From DASRDS01 sp035569435 (GTDB lineage: Bacteria; Gemmatimonadota; Gemmatimonadetes; Gemmatimonadales; Gemmatimonadaceae), in assembly GCA_035569435.1 (NCBI GenBank), contig DATMNB010000317.1:1-25470 (forward strand): a stretch of 25,470 nt of DNA, read 5' to 3'. Below, one piece after another: positions 1 to 6,841 of this stretch (position 1 is the stretch's first letter; each line of letters starts with the position of its first letter). A program made the translations under genes and the position numbers. The notes under the pieces are model-generated. The model did no database searches. It was not told where the DNA came from and saw nothing but the letters and a program-made list of their open reading frames with translations.

Positions 1-546
1 CGCGGCGTGACACGCGAACCAGGACGGCCAGATGTGCCGGCGCTGTTCCTGTTGGACGAGTTCGCGCAGCTGGGGCGGATGGCGCCGGTCGAGACGGCGG
101 TGCGACTCGCGGCCGGGTACGGGGTGCGGCTCTGGTTGTTCGTCCAGGACCTGGCCAGCCTGCGAGAGCTGTACCCGGACTCATGGGAGACCTTCGTCGC
201 GAACGCTGGGGTGTTTCAGGCGTTTGGAGTGAACGACAAGCAGACGGCGGAGTACCTGTCGGCGCTCACGGGCGAGGGGACGATTCGGGTGGTGAGTGAT
301 AGTCGGTCGAGTGGGGTGACACGCGGACGGAGTGGGGGCAGTCAGCACGGATCCGGAGAGACGTACTCGGAGCGGGGACGGCGCCTCCTGACGCCGGACG
401 AGGTGCGGCGCCTGGCCAGAGGGGAGCAACTCCTCTTCCTCCGTTATCGGCCGCCGTATCGCGCGCGGTTGCTGGATTACCGAGTCGAGCCGGAGTTGGC
501 CGGGCGCGCCGGGGTCAATCCCATGTATGCCAATGCGGGGGCGTAG
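1..546 (+). CDS. traG: TraG/VirD4-type conjugative coupling protein, C-terminal part (5' end outside the window)
   Basis: The frame is open from the first base, so this is the C-terminal part of a longer protein. It contains a hydrophobic Walker B strand (LFLLDEFAQLG) followed by VRLAAGYGVRLWLFVQDLASLRE, and then an NAGVFQAFGVND stretch. Together these are characteristic of the TraG/TraD/VirD4 AAA+ type IV coupling proteins that dock relaxosomes onto a type IV secretion channel at the inner membrane. The N-terminal membrane helices and Walker A motif would lie upstream of the window. A Ser/Gly/Arg-rich linker (about residues 98-122) precedes the last conserved block (LLTPDEVRRL, then QLLFLRYRPPYRARLLDYR). 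The next gene starts 20 bases before this one ends, so the two are likely translationally coupled. Family assignment is firm; the precise subfamily is not. Confidence 0.88.
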   Translation, partial: RGVTREPGRPDVPALFLLDEFAQLGRMAPVETAVRLAAGYGVRLWLFVQDLASLRELYPDSWETFVANAGVFQAFGVNDKQTAEYLSALTGEGTIRVVSDSRSSGVTRGRSGGSQHGSGETYSERGRRLLTPDEVRRLARGEQLLFLRYRPPYRARLLDYRVEPELAGRAGVNPMYANAGA

Positions 547-1081
547 CGCGGCGCGCGCCCTGGTTGGTCTCGCGTTCGTTGGTGTGGCTGGGGCCGTGGC
601 GGCCAGTGCGTGTGGCGCTCGGGTCAATGTGTCGCCGTCGTTGCCTCTCGGCGTGTACAGGGTCGTGCATAGGCCGGTGGTGCGCGGGGCGACGGTGTTG
701 CTGTGTCTCCCAGCATCGGTGGCGAGGGTCGCGCGTCAGCGCGGGTACCTGTGGCGAGGACCGTGTACGGGCGGGGTGGCGCCGCTCGGAAAGATTGTGG
801 CCGCGGTTGGGGGTGACACGGTCGAGGCGACCGCGAGCGGGGTGCGAATCAATGGAGTGCTGCTGGCGGGGAGTCGGCCGTTGGCGGTTGATACGCGTGG
901 CCGACGTCTCGTTGCGGTCGCTGGTCGGTGGGTGCTCACGTCGGGTCAGATCTGGATTTATGGGGGCGGCGATCGGCGGAGCTTCGATAGTCGATACTTT
1001 GGTCCTGTGGGCGCCGCCGACGTAGTGACCGTCATGGAACCGGTTCTCGTGTGGCCAGGGAGAACGGGCGCGGAGTGGTAG
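527..1081 (+). CDS. traF: TraF-like conjugative transfer signal peptidase (S26 family)
   Basis: 184-residue protein with an N-terminal hydrophobic segment (about residues 9-30), followed by VNVSPSLPLGVYR, where the Ser before Pro matches the S26 nucleophile of TraF/LepB-type enzymes. PLGKIVAAVGGD (about residues 86-97) supplies the general-base Lys and the conserved VGGD turn. A late GD/SFDSRYFGPV block matches the end of the fold. TraF peptidases mature pilin or other transfer proteins in the periplasm. The ATG at 527 lies inside the end of the coupling-protein gene (20-bp overlap), so both belong to one rightward transfer operon. It converges with the relaxase-paralogue gene starting at 1946. 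Confidence 0.85.
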   Translation: MPMRGRSAARALVGLAFVGVAGAVAASACGARVNVSPSLPLGVYRVVHRPVVRGATVLLCLPASVARVARQRGYLWRGPCTGGVAPLGKIVAAVGGDTVEATASGVRINGVLLAGSRPLAVDTRGRRLVAVAGRWVLTSGQIWIYGGGDRRSFDSRYFGPVGAADVVTVMEPVLVWPGRTGAEW

Positions 1082-1153
1082 AACTCGATCGTGGAGCGGG
1101 GCGTTGGGAGAGCTGGCTGCGCCGGGTCGCGCGCTGGGTGTGGCAACCGTGAT

Positions 1154-1170
1154 CGTGGGGCTATCCCACG
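1154..1170. terminator. Small hairpin between convergent traF and relaxase-paralogue genes
   Basis: CGTGGG (1154-1159) and CCCACG (1165-1170) form a perfect 6-bp stem with a 5-base loop that contains the stop codon of the leftward gene. It sits between two convergent genes, so it could act in both directions. There is no T tract, so the terminator call is weak. Confidence 0.3.
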
Positions 1171-1946
1171 TGTCGTTCTCTGCCCATCGCGAGATCGGCG
1201 ATGGAGCGCAGGCTGTCGGCGAGCGCGATCTGGCGGCTCGTAAGGGCGATCGCGACCCGCCCCAGTTCCTCGGGAAGCACAGCGCGGAGGGCCTGCGCCG
1301 CGGTGCGCCGCAACGTGGCGTCGTCGGGGAGCGCGGCGCGTTGGAGATCGAGTTGCTGCAGGTTGTGTGTGTCGATCTCGCGGGCGACTCCGAGACTAAT
1401 GAGGATCCGCGTGTAGCCGTCGGGCAGCGTGCGTAACAGTTTCATGCCCTCCGGCCCGACGGCTTGGTGGAGCTCTTCACCGGCGACGGCGGCGCGTATG
1501 CCCAAGCGCGCGGCGTGGGTCGCGTACGTCCGGGCGGTGGAATCGTCGTCGCGGTGCAGGAGACCAAACAATATTGGGCGCTGTTCGGTGCGTAGGGTGC
1601 CGAAGATGCCGGGGTCCTCGGCCATGGTTCTCCGCAGCTTCGCCCGGGCGGCGGCGTCATGGTCGTTTCCCAGCGCATCCTCAAACGCCGTGCGCGCGGA
1701 CTGGGGATCGACATAGACCCTGGCCAGCGCGCGATCGAAGGCCTGCGATGTGCCCACGGCGCGCGCGTACGAGTCCTTGACTGCCGAGAGCTCCGCGCTC
1801 GTCGCGAAGACCTTTTGCTGGGCGGCGTCCCGTTGCTCACGGAGCTGGGTCGCGAGATCCAAGTCGCGGATGCGGGCGACCGCGTCATCGACGGCGGAGC
1901 GGTGACTTGCCGGCAGTGGTACGAGTGAGTGCGCGATGGGTTCCAC
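1161..1946 (-). CDS. Stand-alone paralogue of the relaxase C-terminal region
   Basis: 261-residue protein that aligns along its whole length with the last ~260 residues of the neighbouring relaxase (2048-3349). Shared blocks include DAVARxRDLDLA, SxAFDxALAxxYVxP, RPILxGLxHRxDD, AxLPDxxTLxRxAAxALRxVLPEEL-like and a nearly identical C-terminus ending DLAMGRERHVG. It has no relaxase catalytic motifs (no HxDx2HxHxHx3N, no N-terminal Tyr segment). It looks largely alpha-helical with heptad-like stretches. The start chosen is GTG at 1946; the ribosome site is poor. The reading frame is intact despite substantial divergence, which argues for retained function, perhaps a relaxosome accessory or competing partner. 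A decaying duplicate is the alternative. Confidence 0.7.
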   Translation of the reverse strand: MEPIAHSLVPLPASHRSAVDDAVARIRDLDLATQLREQRDAAQQKVFATSAELSAVKDSYARAVGTSQAFDRALARVYVDPQSARTAFEDALGNDHDAAARAKLRRTMAEDPGIFGTLRTEQRPILFGLLHRDDDSTARTYATHAARLGIRAAVAGEELHQAVGPEGMKLLRTLPDGYTRILISLGVAREIDTHNLQQLDLQRAALPDDATLRRTAAQALRAVLPEELGRVAIALTSRQIALADSLRSIADLAMGRERHVG

Positions 1947-2047
1947 AGTAGCGTAGGGTTATGGATTGAGGCGCTGGTGCGGTGACATGCCGCATCGCGC
2001 CGTACGAACAACACGCGAGTGGCGGGCGTGGTGGAACAGGGGGCGAT

Positions 2048-3349
2048 TTATCCGACATGTCGTTCTCGGCCCATGGCGAGGTCGCTGGCCATCGAGCGGA
2101 GGTTGTTGATGAGCGATTGCTGGGGCGCGGTCAGCCAGCGGGTGACGCGGTGGAGTTCGTCGGGAAGGACGTACCGCAAGGCGTGAGCGGCGGCTCGCTG
2201 TAACGTGCGTTCGTCGGGGAGCACGTGCCGCGCGTGGTCCAGCCTCTGGAGTTCGCGCTTCGCGGCATCGAGGCGGCCTTGCAGGTCGGCGACCACGCGG
2301 GTGTACGTGTCGACGTGATCGCGCGAGAGTGTCACGCCGGTGCGTTCCAGGGATTGGTGGAGCTGTTCGCTGGCGACAGCGGCACGCACGCCCAGCTGGC
2401 CGGCGTGCTTGGCCTGGGTTCGAGCGGGGGTATCGTCGCGGCGGTGGAACAGGCCGACGAGGATCGGGCGTTTCGTCGCACGCAGGTCGCCGAAGACGCG
2501 GGGGTCCTTGGTCATCATACGCCGGACTTCGGCGTACACGGCGGGATTCGCGCCGACGAAGGCGTCGAAGATTTTTCGGGCGTGGTGGGGATTCACGTAG
2601 GCCTTCGCGAGGGCCGCGTCGAAGGCGCGCGACGAGTCGAGGGCGCGCGTGTGGGAGTCGCGGAGGGCGCTGAGGCGCGTCGTCAGGGCGTCGATCCGCT
2701 GCTCCGCGTGGTAGCGAAGATCGCGGAGGCGATGCGCGAGATCGAGATCGCGAACGCGTGCCACGGCGTCCGCAACCACGGGCTGGCGCTCCGGTGACAG
2801 GTCTCGGTCATGCGATGGGCGTCTGGGGGGCATGCTGGACTGCCGGAGTCCGGATTCGCCTGGACTACGGACGTGGTGGAGGCGGCCTTCGACTGGACGT
2901 AAGCCGAGTTCGCGCTCGAGCGTCCGGAGGGTGCGTTGTGTGTCGACGAAGTCCTGCCAGGGGTTCCATGCGCGGCCGCTGTCTGGGTGGACGCGGTTCA
3001 CCACAACGTGGAGGTGGGCGTGGGCGCGGTCTTTGTGGGCGACGACCAACGCCTGATGCTCGGCGAGTCGCAGGTCGGCCAGGAGACGGTCGGCGACCTG
3101 GCGCATGATCGCGGGCGTGGGGTGATCCTGCGGATCGAAGCTGACGACGAGGTGATACACGGGGTGCTCAACGCGATGGTTTTGGGCCGCCGTGGCTTGC
3201 ATGAGACGGGCGGCGCGTTCGGGATCATGCAGGACGAGGTTGTGGGTCTTCGTCCAGGCGACGCGGTCGTGCTCCCGGCCGGTGCGGCCGTGCAGGAGAT
3301 AGCGGGCGAGGCCGGCGAAGGTGCGGCCTGTCGTGGAGACAGCGATCAC
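2048..3349 (-). CDS. mobA: MOBP-type relaxase (MobA/VirD2 family)
   Basis: 433-residue relaxase that would nick and covalently carry the transferred strand at oriT. The N-terminus IAVSTTGRTFAGLARYLLHG places a candidate catalytic Tyr at residue 18. The metal-binding motif is complete: H105-x-D107 then H110-x-H112-x-H114-x3-N118 in AHKDRAHAHLHVVVN, the pattern of MOBP relaxases. The C-terminal half (about 170-433) is helical and is duplicated as the separate downstream gene. The frame is open further upstream, but the GTG at 3349 is preferred because it overlaps the mobC stop as GTGA, a classic coupled junction, and because conserved sequence begins there. It is transcribed leftward after mobC and before the paralogue. 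Confidence 0.87.
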   Translation of the reverse strand: MIAVSTTGRTFAGLARYLLHGRTGREHDRVAWTKTHNLVLHDPERAARLMQATAAQNHRVEHPVYHLVVSFDPQDHPTPAIMRQVADRLLADLRLAEHQALVVAHKDRAHAHLHVVVNRVHPDSGRAWNPWQDFVDTQRTLRTLERELGLRPVEGRLHHVRSPGESGLRQSSMPPRRPSHDRDLSPERQPVVADAVARVRDLDLAHRLRDLRYHAEQRIDALTTRLSALRDSHTRALDSSRAFDAALAKAYVNPHHARKIFDAFVGANPAVYAEVRRMMTKDPRVFGDLRATKRPILVGLFHRRDDTPARTQAKHAGQLGVRAAVASEQLHQSLERTGVTLSRDHVDTYTRVVADLQGRLDAAKRELQRLDHARHVLPDERTLQRAAAHALRYVLPDELHRVTRWLTAPQQSLINNLRSMASDLAMGRERHVG

Positions 3350-3648
3350 GGCTCGGGGGCGGTCAGGTGATCCAGCATAGCCATCAGGCGAGCGACGAGT
3401 GCTTGACGGGTGGGCGCGTTGTCCGCTGCCCCCGCGGCGCCCTCCGCTACGAGCAACCGGACAATCTGAGAGAGCGTGTGGATCAGGTCGTCGGTGGGCT
3501 GGCGACGGAGGGCGCGGGGGATAGCGCCCAGGGCGCATTCGCGGACGAAACGGGCGACCGGGCGGCCGCAGGCGGCGGCGCGCCCGCGGATTTTGGAGAG
3601 CTCGGAATCCGAGAGGCGAATTGGTAAGCGATGCGAACGACGTGGCAT
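3346..3648 (-). CDS. mobC: MobC-like relaxosome accessory protein (ribbon-helix-helix type)
   Basis: 100-residue basic protein. Its N-terminus (HRLPIRLSDSELSKIRGRAAACGRPVARFVRECALG) fits the MobC/MbeA-accessory pattern: a beta-strand (LPIRLSDSE) then two helices containing RAAACGRPVARFVRE. Such proteins bind oriT, help open the nic region and recruit the relaxase. The C-terminal part (HTLSQIVRLLVAEG and on) is helical. Its TGA overlaps the relaxase GTG by four bases (GTGA). ATG at 3648 has no strong Shine-Dalgarno sequence. Confidence 0.75.
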   Translation of the reverse strand: MPRRSHRLPIRLSDSELSKIRGRAAACGRPVARFVRECALGAIPRALRRQPTDDLIHTLSQIVRLLVAEGAAGAADNAPTRQALVARLMAMLDHLTAPEP

Positions 3649-3982
3649 TGCGTGGTGCGGGTTTCCCCGCCCGGAAAAGGCGCCTCTCCACTAGGTCCAA
3701 CAACGATCGCCAATGGGGCGGCCGCAGTGAGGGAGAGTGGGGAAACAACACCGCAGTCGGGTGGGTGGTGGAACGGCGGCGACTGGTTTTGATGGAGGCG
3801 TTGGCAACGGCTGGTTGCCGGCTGGGTGGGGCGACCTATGTCGCGTCGCGCGTCGTATTCAATGACCGCTCTCGGAACCGACGGCTCGCCGACCATCTTC
3901 GGAGGCTACCGCCTGTCGGGGTAGGCTTTCCTTCAGCTCACCGTTCCATACTTGAGCGCGGCACTCGGGTCATTCGGCGCGA
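3649..3982. other. 334-bp intergenic region upstream of mobC; candidate oriT region
   Basis: No convincing gene on either strand. The stretch lies directly upstream of mobC-relaxase, where oriT commonly sits, and contains a short hairpin GCGGG (3657-3661), loop TTTC, CCCGC (3666-3670) close to the mobC start. I do not see a canonical IncP/MOBP nic core, so the oriT assignment rests on position only. Confidence 0.3.
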
Positions 3983-4408
3983 TCACGTGTTCGCGGTCCA
4001 CGGATCGATGAGGGCAATGCTACAGTCCACAAAATCCGGGACATTGCGGGTCGCGAGGGCGGCGCCGCGGGAGGCGGCGATCGCGGCGATCTGCGCGTCG
4101 GCCTGGGAGATGGGACGGCCGGCGCGGCGGCGCGCTGCGGCGATGCGGGCGAAGGCGGAGGCCGCGGGGCTGTCGAACGGCAGAATGCGGTCGGCAAAGT
4201 CCTCGGCGAGCATCGCGTCAGCCTGCCGAAGCAGCTGCGTTTGGCGGCGGCTGTCGGGCAAGAGTGCCAACCCGTAGCGCAGTTCGGCTTCGGTGATCGC
4301 CGAGAGGAACAGGCTCGCACTCGGCTGGCTGGCGATCCAGCGCTCTACGGCGGATGCGGGAGCGGGCCGCATCAGCTCCGAGACGACGTTGGTGTCGAGC
4401 AGGATCAC
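3983..4408 (-). CDS. vapC: PIN-domain ribonuclease toxin, VapC/FitB type
   Basis: 141-residue PIN protein. It starts MILLDTNVVSELMRP (first acidic residue D5 and an SE pair). It continues with LFLSAITEAELRYGLALLP (acidic E at about residue 41-43), then DRILPFDSPAASAFARIAAARRRAGRPISQADAQIAAIAASRGAALATRN, with the D of the ISQADAQIAA motif, then the closing VPDFVDCSIALIDPW. This is the FitB-like VapC pattern. VapC toxins cleave tRNA or rRNA and are neutralised by the cognate antitoxin. ATGA overlap with the upstream antitoxin gene (4405-4408) indicates a two-gene operon. All key acidic residues appear present, so the toxin should be active. Confidence 0.9.
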   Translation of the reverse strand: MILLDTNVVSELMRPAPASAVERWIASQPSASLFLSAITEAELRYGLALLPDSRRQTQLLRQADAMLAEDFADRILPFDSPAASAFARIAAARRRAGRPISQADAQIAAIAASRGAALATRNVPDFVDCSIALIDPWTANT

Positions 4409-4653
4409 TCGTCGAGGTCCAGCGGCGCACGGATGGGCTCACGCGGCACGTCTGGAAGCTCGACGCCGCCAAGGGGGGCGAAGCGTGCCCGGATGGCCGC
4501 TGCAAGGTTCACCGGTGGCACGGGCTCGTTGTTGAGCGCGGTCCGGAGGATGTCCCTGGCTTCGTCCTCCATGGACCGCCCATGCACCGCAGCCTGTACG
4601 CGCAGGCGGGTCTTCAGCGGCTCATCGAGATTGCGAATCGTAATACTGGCCAT
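4405..4653 (-). CDS. vapB: FitA/VapB-type ribbon-helix-helix antitoxin
   Basis: 82-residue antitoxin. MASITIRNLDEPLKTRLRVQAAVHGRSMEDEARDILRTAL is a typical FitA-like ribbon-helix-helix DNA-binding domain. The C-terminal tail (PREPIRAPLDL) would wrap the PIN toxin. ATG at 4653 is preferred over the TTG 15 bases upstream because the sequence AAGGAGCTAGC immediately precedes it, giving a strong Shine-Dalgarno site; the TTG lies within that site's approach. It is autoregulated in all likelihood: a perfect palindrome sits just upstream, between the promoter and the start. Confidence 0.9.
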   Translation of the reverse strand: MASITIRNLDEPLKTRLRVQAAVHGRSMEDEARDILRTALNNEPVPPVNLAAAIRARFAPLGGVELPDVPREPIRAPLDLDE

Positions 4654-4662
4654 GCTAGCTCC

Positions 4663-4681
4663 TTGCAATCATTGATTGCAA
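4663..4681 (-). promoter_or_regulatory. Perfect inverted-repeat operator of the vapBC pair
   Basis: TTGCAATC (4663-4670), spacer ATT, GATTGCAA (4674-4681). It is an 8-bp perfect inverted repeat placed 10 bp upstream of the antitoxin start, overlapping the candidate -10. This is the expected location of a FitA-type operator. A second, imperfect palindrome centred on GATGTCATC (about 4691-4699) lies between the -35 and -10 boxes. Confidence 0.75.
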
Positions 4682-4708
4682 ATTAAGCAATGATGTCATC
4701 GAATGCAA
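4680..4708 (-). promoter_or_regulatory. Candidate sigma70-type promoter of vapBC
   Basis: Read leftward: TTGCAT (complement of 4703-4708), 17-bp spacer, TAATTT (complement of 4680-4685). Spacing is ideal, and the -10 abuts the palindromic operator, consistent with autorepression. Confidence 0.55.
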
Positions 4709-4767
4709 GCGCGGTCGCGCGACGCCATTCTGGCTGGACGAACGGTCGTCCATGAGCGGACTGTCTG

Positions 4768-4787
4768 CCCGGGCGTGTCCGCCCGGG
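4768..4787 (-). terminator. Strong GC hairpin downstream of the radC operon
   Basis: CCCGGGCG (4768-4775), loop TGTC, CGCCCGGG (4780-4787): perfect 8-bp stem with a tetraloop. It lies about 120 bp beyond the radC stop (leftward gene) and before the vapBC promoter. No T tract on either side, so it may work as a GC-rich stop signal or transcript 3' end stabiliser. Confidence 0.5.
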
Positions 4788-4905
4788 GGCGCCGCCTTGC
4801 GTCCACGGGCTGTCGCGGTGGCCGGTTCCTCTCTCCACGGCGGCAGAAGGGCCCGTCGCTGCGCCCCAGATCGACACTCGTCCAGCGCGGCGGGTCCCGC
4901 ACGCG

Positions 4906-5586
4906 CTAGAGGAGGCCTTCCTGGGCGAAACTGTAATACCGGCCGTGGCCAATGATGACGTGGTCACCGACGGGGACGCCGAGTATGTATCCGGCCGCGA
5001 CGAGCAACGCCGTGACCGCGCGGTCCTCGGCGGACGGGCTGGGGTCGCCGCTGGGGTGGTTGTGGACGAAGGCCACACTCGTGGCGCGCTCGGCGAGGAC
5101 TTCCCGAAATGCGGCGCGGGGGTCGATAGGGGCGGAGTCGAGCACGCCGCGTGTAATCGTGATGTCCCGCTCCAGAAAATGATGCGCGTTCAGCGCCAGC
5201 GCGTGGAATTCTTCCACGTGGCGATCCATGAGGCGCGGGGCCATGAGGTGTGCGATGGCCTCGGGGCCCGTGAGGCGTGGTCTGGCCGGATGCTCCTCCT
5301 CGGCGCGACGGCGGCCAAGCTCGAACGCGGCCTGCACGGCCGCGGCGTGGCGACGCGCGGAGTGGCGCGAGGGCACCGCGGTGTGCAGGGCGGTGAGCGT
5401 CGTGGCATAGTCGCTGGCCAAGCGGCGCAGCGAGCCGTCGGCGGCGGCGAGGACGTGTGCGGCGCGGGACGGAGCGAGCGAGGGGGGGAGGATGATCGAG
5501 AGGAGATCGGCGGACGTGAGGGCGGCAGGGCCGAGGTCGATCAGGCGGCTGACTGGGTCGTCGGCCGGCACGCGGGTGAGGATCAT
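4906..5586 (-). CDS. radC: RadC-family JAB-domain protein
   Basis: 226-residue RadC/JAB protein. The N-terminal part (LIDLGPAALTSADLLSIILPP) matches the helix-hairpin-helix-like region of RadC. The C-terminal part carries the JAMM metal site in SVAFVHNHPSGDPSPSAED (HxHP-x6-S-x2-D), preceded by LALNAHHFLERDITITRGVLDSAPIDPRAAFREVL, a standard RadC block. RadC proteins are common on mobile elements, with unproven roles in replication-associated DNA metabolism or defence. ATG at 5586 is chosen because it overlaps the upstream GIY-YIG stop as ATGA and has GGGAG nearby; the frame is open further upstream but that extension is Pro/Arg-rich shadow sequence. Confidence 0.88.
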   Translation of the reverse strand: MILTRVPADDPVSRLIDLGPAALTSADLLSIILPPSLAPSRAAHVLAAADGSLRRLASDYATTLTALHTAVPSRHSARRHAAAVQAAFELGRRRAEEEHPARPRLTGPEAIAHLMAPRLMDRHVEEFHALALNAHHFLERDITITRGVLDSAPIDPRAAFREVLAERATSVAFVHNHPSGDPSPSAEDRAVTALLVAAGYILGVPVGDHVIIGHGRYYSFAQEGLL

Positions 5587-5972
5587 GCGACCGCTCCCGT
5601 GTGAGCTGTCCGGCGACGGGGAGCCACCGTCACCGTGCGCGGGGTGTAACGCGCAGCGCGGGCGTCGGTCCTGGCGCAGATGGGACATAGTTCCGGGGTG
5701 CGTTTGTACCCATGGATCTTTCGTTCGAAGGCGCGCGAGGCTTTGGGCCACGTCCAGGCGAGCTCGAACCCGATGCCGGCCGCGGCGGCGGCCGCCAGCA
5801 GACGTGCGCCCGACCCCGCACTATGCTCGGCGAGGCGAGCGGGGAGGTTGTCGGTGTACCCCACGTAGTGGCGGGCGTGCTGGTAGGGTGTGGCGAAGTG
5901 GAGGAGGTACACGGTGCCCGATCCGCGGTACGGGCGGCCGCGAGCACCTGCAGCGCGGATGGCTACGGGCAT
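5583..5972 (-). CDS. GIY-YIG superfamily nuclease-like protein
   Basis: 129-residue protein with a GIY-YIG domain: TVYLLHF (first motif variant of GIY), HYVGYTDNLPARLAEH (YIG variant with the catalytic-type Arg in PARL), then a helical segment and FELAWTWPKASRAFERKIHGYKRTPELCPIC, where the E of AFERKI is the expected metal-binding Glu. A basic, Arg-rich tail follows. Similar small UvrC-N-like proteins occur on plasmids and integrative elements. It sits between the hypothetical gene 5963-6373 (10-bp overlap) and radC (ATGA overlap), forming one leftward operon. Confidence 0.82.
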   Translation of the reverse strand: MPVAIRAAGARGRPYRGSGTVYLLHFATPYQHARHYVGYTDNLPARLAEHSAGSGARLLAAAAAAGIGFELAWTWPKASRAFERKIHGYKRTPELCPICARTDARAARYTPRTVTVAPRRRTAHTGAVA

Positions 5973-6373
5973 GGGGTGGACTCCGGCGTGAGACCGAGTG
6001 GGGCAGTGGTGGTGCCTTGGTCGAGGTCATTCGGTACGAACTCGTGGAACTCCGCACCACACGAGGCGTGGAGGATCGCGCTATCAATGAGGCTGGCGAC
6101 CGACCCGGCGAAGATGCGCCGGGCACACCAGGCACATCGGGTGGGGCGCCCGGTGATGATGCGCGTCTGCTCGTGCCGATGGGCGGGGTCAGCGGTGGCA
6201 AGGGCGGCGACAGCGCGCATGCGGCGTGCGGTGCGCTGCAAGCACTGGGCGGCTTCGTGCCGGAGCCGATCGCCATCAGGGGTTCTCGCTGTGAGCGGGT
6301 TGCTGTGCCGCTCGCACTCCGAGAAGAGGATATCAACGATGTCGGCGATCGTCGGGGCAGGATGGCATGGCAT
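5963..6373 (-). CDS. Hypothetical protein with paired-Cys motif
   Basis: 136-residue protein starting MPCHPAPTIADIVDILFSEC when ATG 6373 is used; a longer frame upstream is Pro/Arg-rich and unsupported. A helical N-terminal half (RLRHEAAQCLQRTARRMRAVAALA) is followed by TRCAWCARRI and, about 20 residues later, ASCGAEFHEF. The CxxC plus later C/H could bind zinc. It resembles in layout the product of 6645-7313 (helices, then RCPWC, then a later Cys), suggesting distant paralogy. First gene of the operon with GIY-YIG and radC, transcribed from the 38-bp-element promoter near 6520-6590. No function recognised. Confidence 0.6.
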   Translation of the reverse strand: MPCHPAPTIADIVDILFSECERHSNPLTARTPDGDRLRHEAAQCLQRTARRMRAVAALATADPAHRHEQTRIITGRPTRCAWCARRIFAGSVASLIDSAILHASCGAEFHEFVPNDLDQGTTTAPLGLTPESTPCP

Positions 6374-6525
6374 GGTGGAGTCCGGGTGTGGGCGGGCGTT
6401 GGTGCTCGGATGCGGAGCGATGTGGGAGCGATCTCTGGCCGCGGTGCGGCCGATAGGCGGCGGCCGCGGCGAACGTGGGCGCGGGGGGCACAGCATCTGG
6501 GTGCTCGTGCGCGGCGCGTGCGAAC

Positions 6526-6589
6526 AGCATAGTCCGAAGCTTCGGAAGACCCGTCATCGTTTTCTGACGCAGGTGATCATTTTCACACA
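6526..6589 (-). promoter_or_regulatory. Regulon element copy A with downstream hexamer and 14-bp palindrome
   Basis: The 38-bp element (6552-6589 on + strand) reads CGTCATCG, 5 variable bases, TGACGC, 5 variable bases, ATCATTTTCACACA. On the minus strand, 20 bp after its end, lies TATGCT (complement of 6526-6531), a plausible -10 for the leftward 6373 operon. A perfect palindrome TCCGAAGCTTCGGA (6533-6546) lies between them. The element also ends 12 bp before the start of the divergent HTH gene at 6602. Confidence 0.65.
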
Positions 6590-6601
6590 CGAGGGCCGTG
6601 C

Positions 6602-6841
6602 GTGGTACGACTCAGGTTTCCGGAGCTACTCCGAGAGTGTCAGATCACGCCGCGTGAGTTGGCGGCACGGTCCCTGGGACGCATCGCGCCATCGACCGTG
6701 TATCGCTGGGTGCAGCTGGCGGGGAGATTGAAATCGGTCGACACCCAGGCGCTCGACGACTTGTGCGACATCCTCGGCGTGGAGGTTGCGCACGTGATCG
6801 AGCGGGAGCCGCGGCCGCGGGGGCGGCGTCAGGATCGGTAG
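6602..6841 (+). CDS. Small XRE/Cro-type helix-turn-helix regulator (paralogue 1)
   Basis: 79-residue protein, MVRLRFPELLRECQITPRELAARSLGRIAPSTVYRWVQLAG, then DTQALDDLCDILGVEVAHVIERE. The pattern (helix 2 TPRELAARS, recognition region APSTVYRW, final LCDILGVxxxxVIERE) is a compact Cro/CI-like HTH of the type that starts RLRFPELxRExxxTPxELA. The product of 9345-9623 shares this pattern closely, so they are paralogues. GTG start at 6602. The gene starts 12 bp downstream of element A, so it is probably autoregulated through it and may control the other element copies. Confidence 0.75.
   Translation: MVRLRFPELLRECQITPRELAARSLGRIAPSTVYRWVQLAGRLKSVDTQALDDLCDILGVEVAHVIEREPRPRGRRQDR

Noticed and set aside
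3621..4277. 218-codon rightward frame crossing the candidate oriT and the toxin gene
   Set aside because: Overlaps the well-supported PIN toxin on the other strand and shows no motif.
5492..6731. Two long rightward frames over the radC/GIY-YIG operon
   Set aside because: Antisense to RadC and GIY-YIG motif-bearing genes, with Arg/Gly-biased composition.
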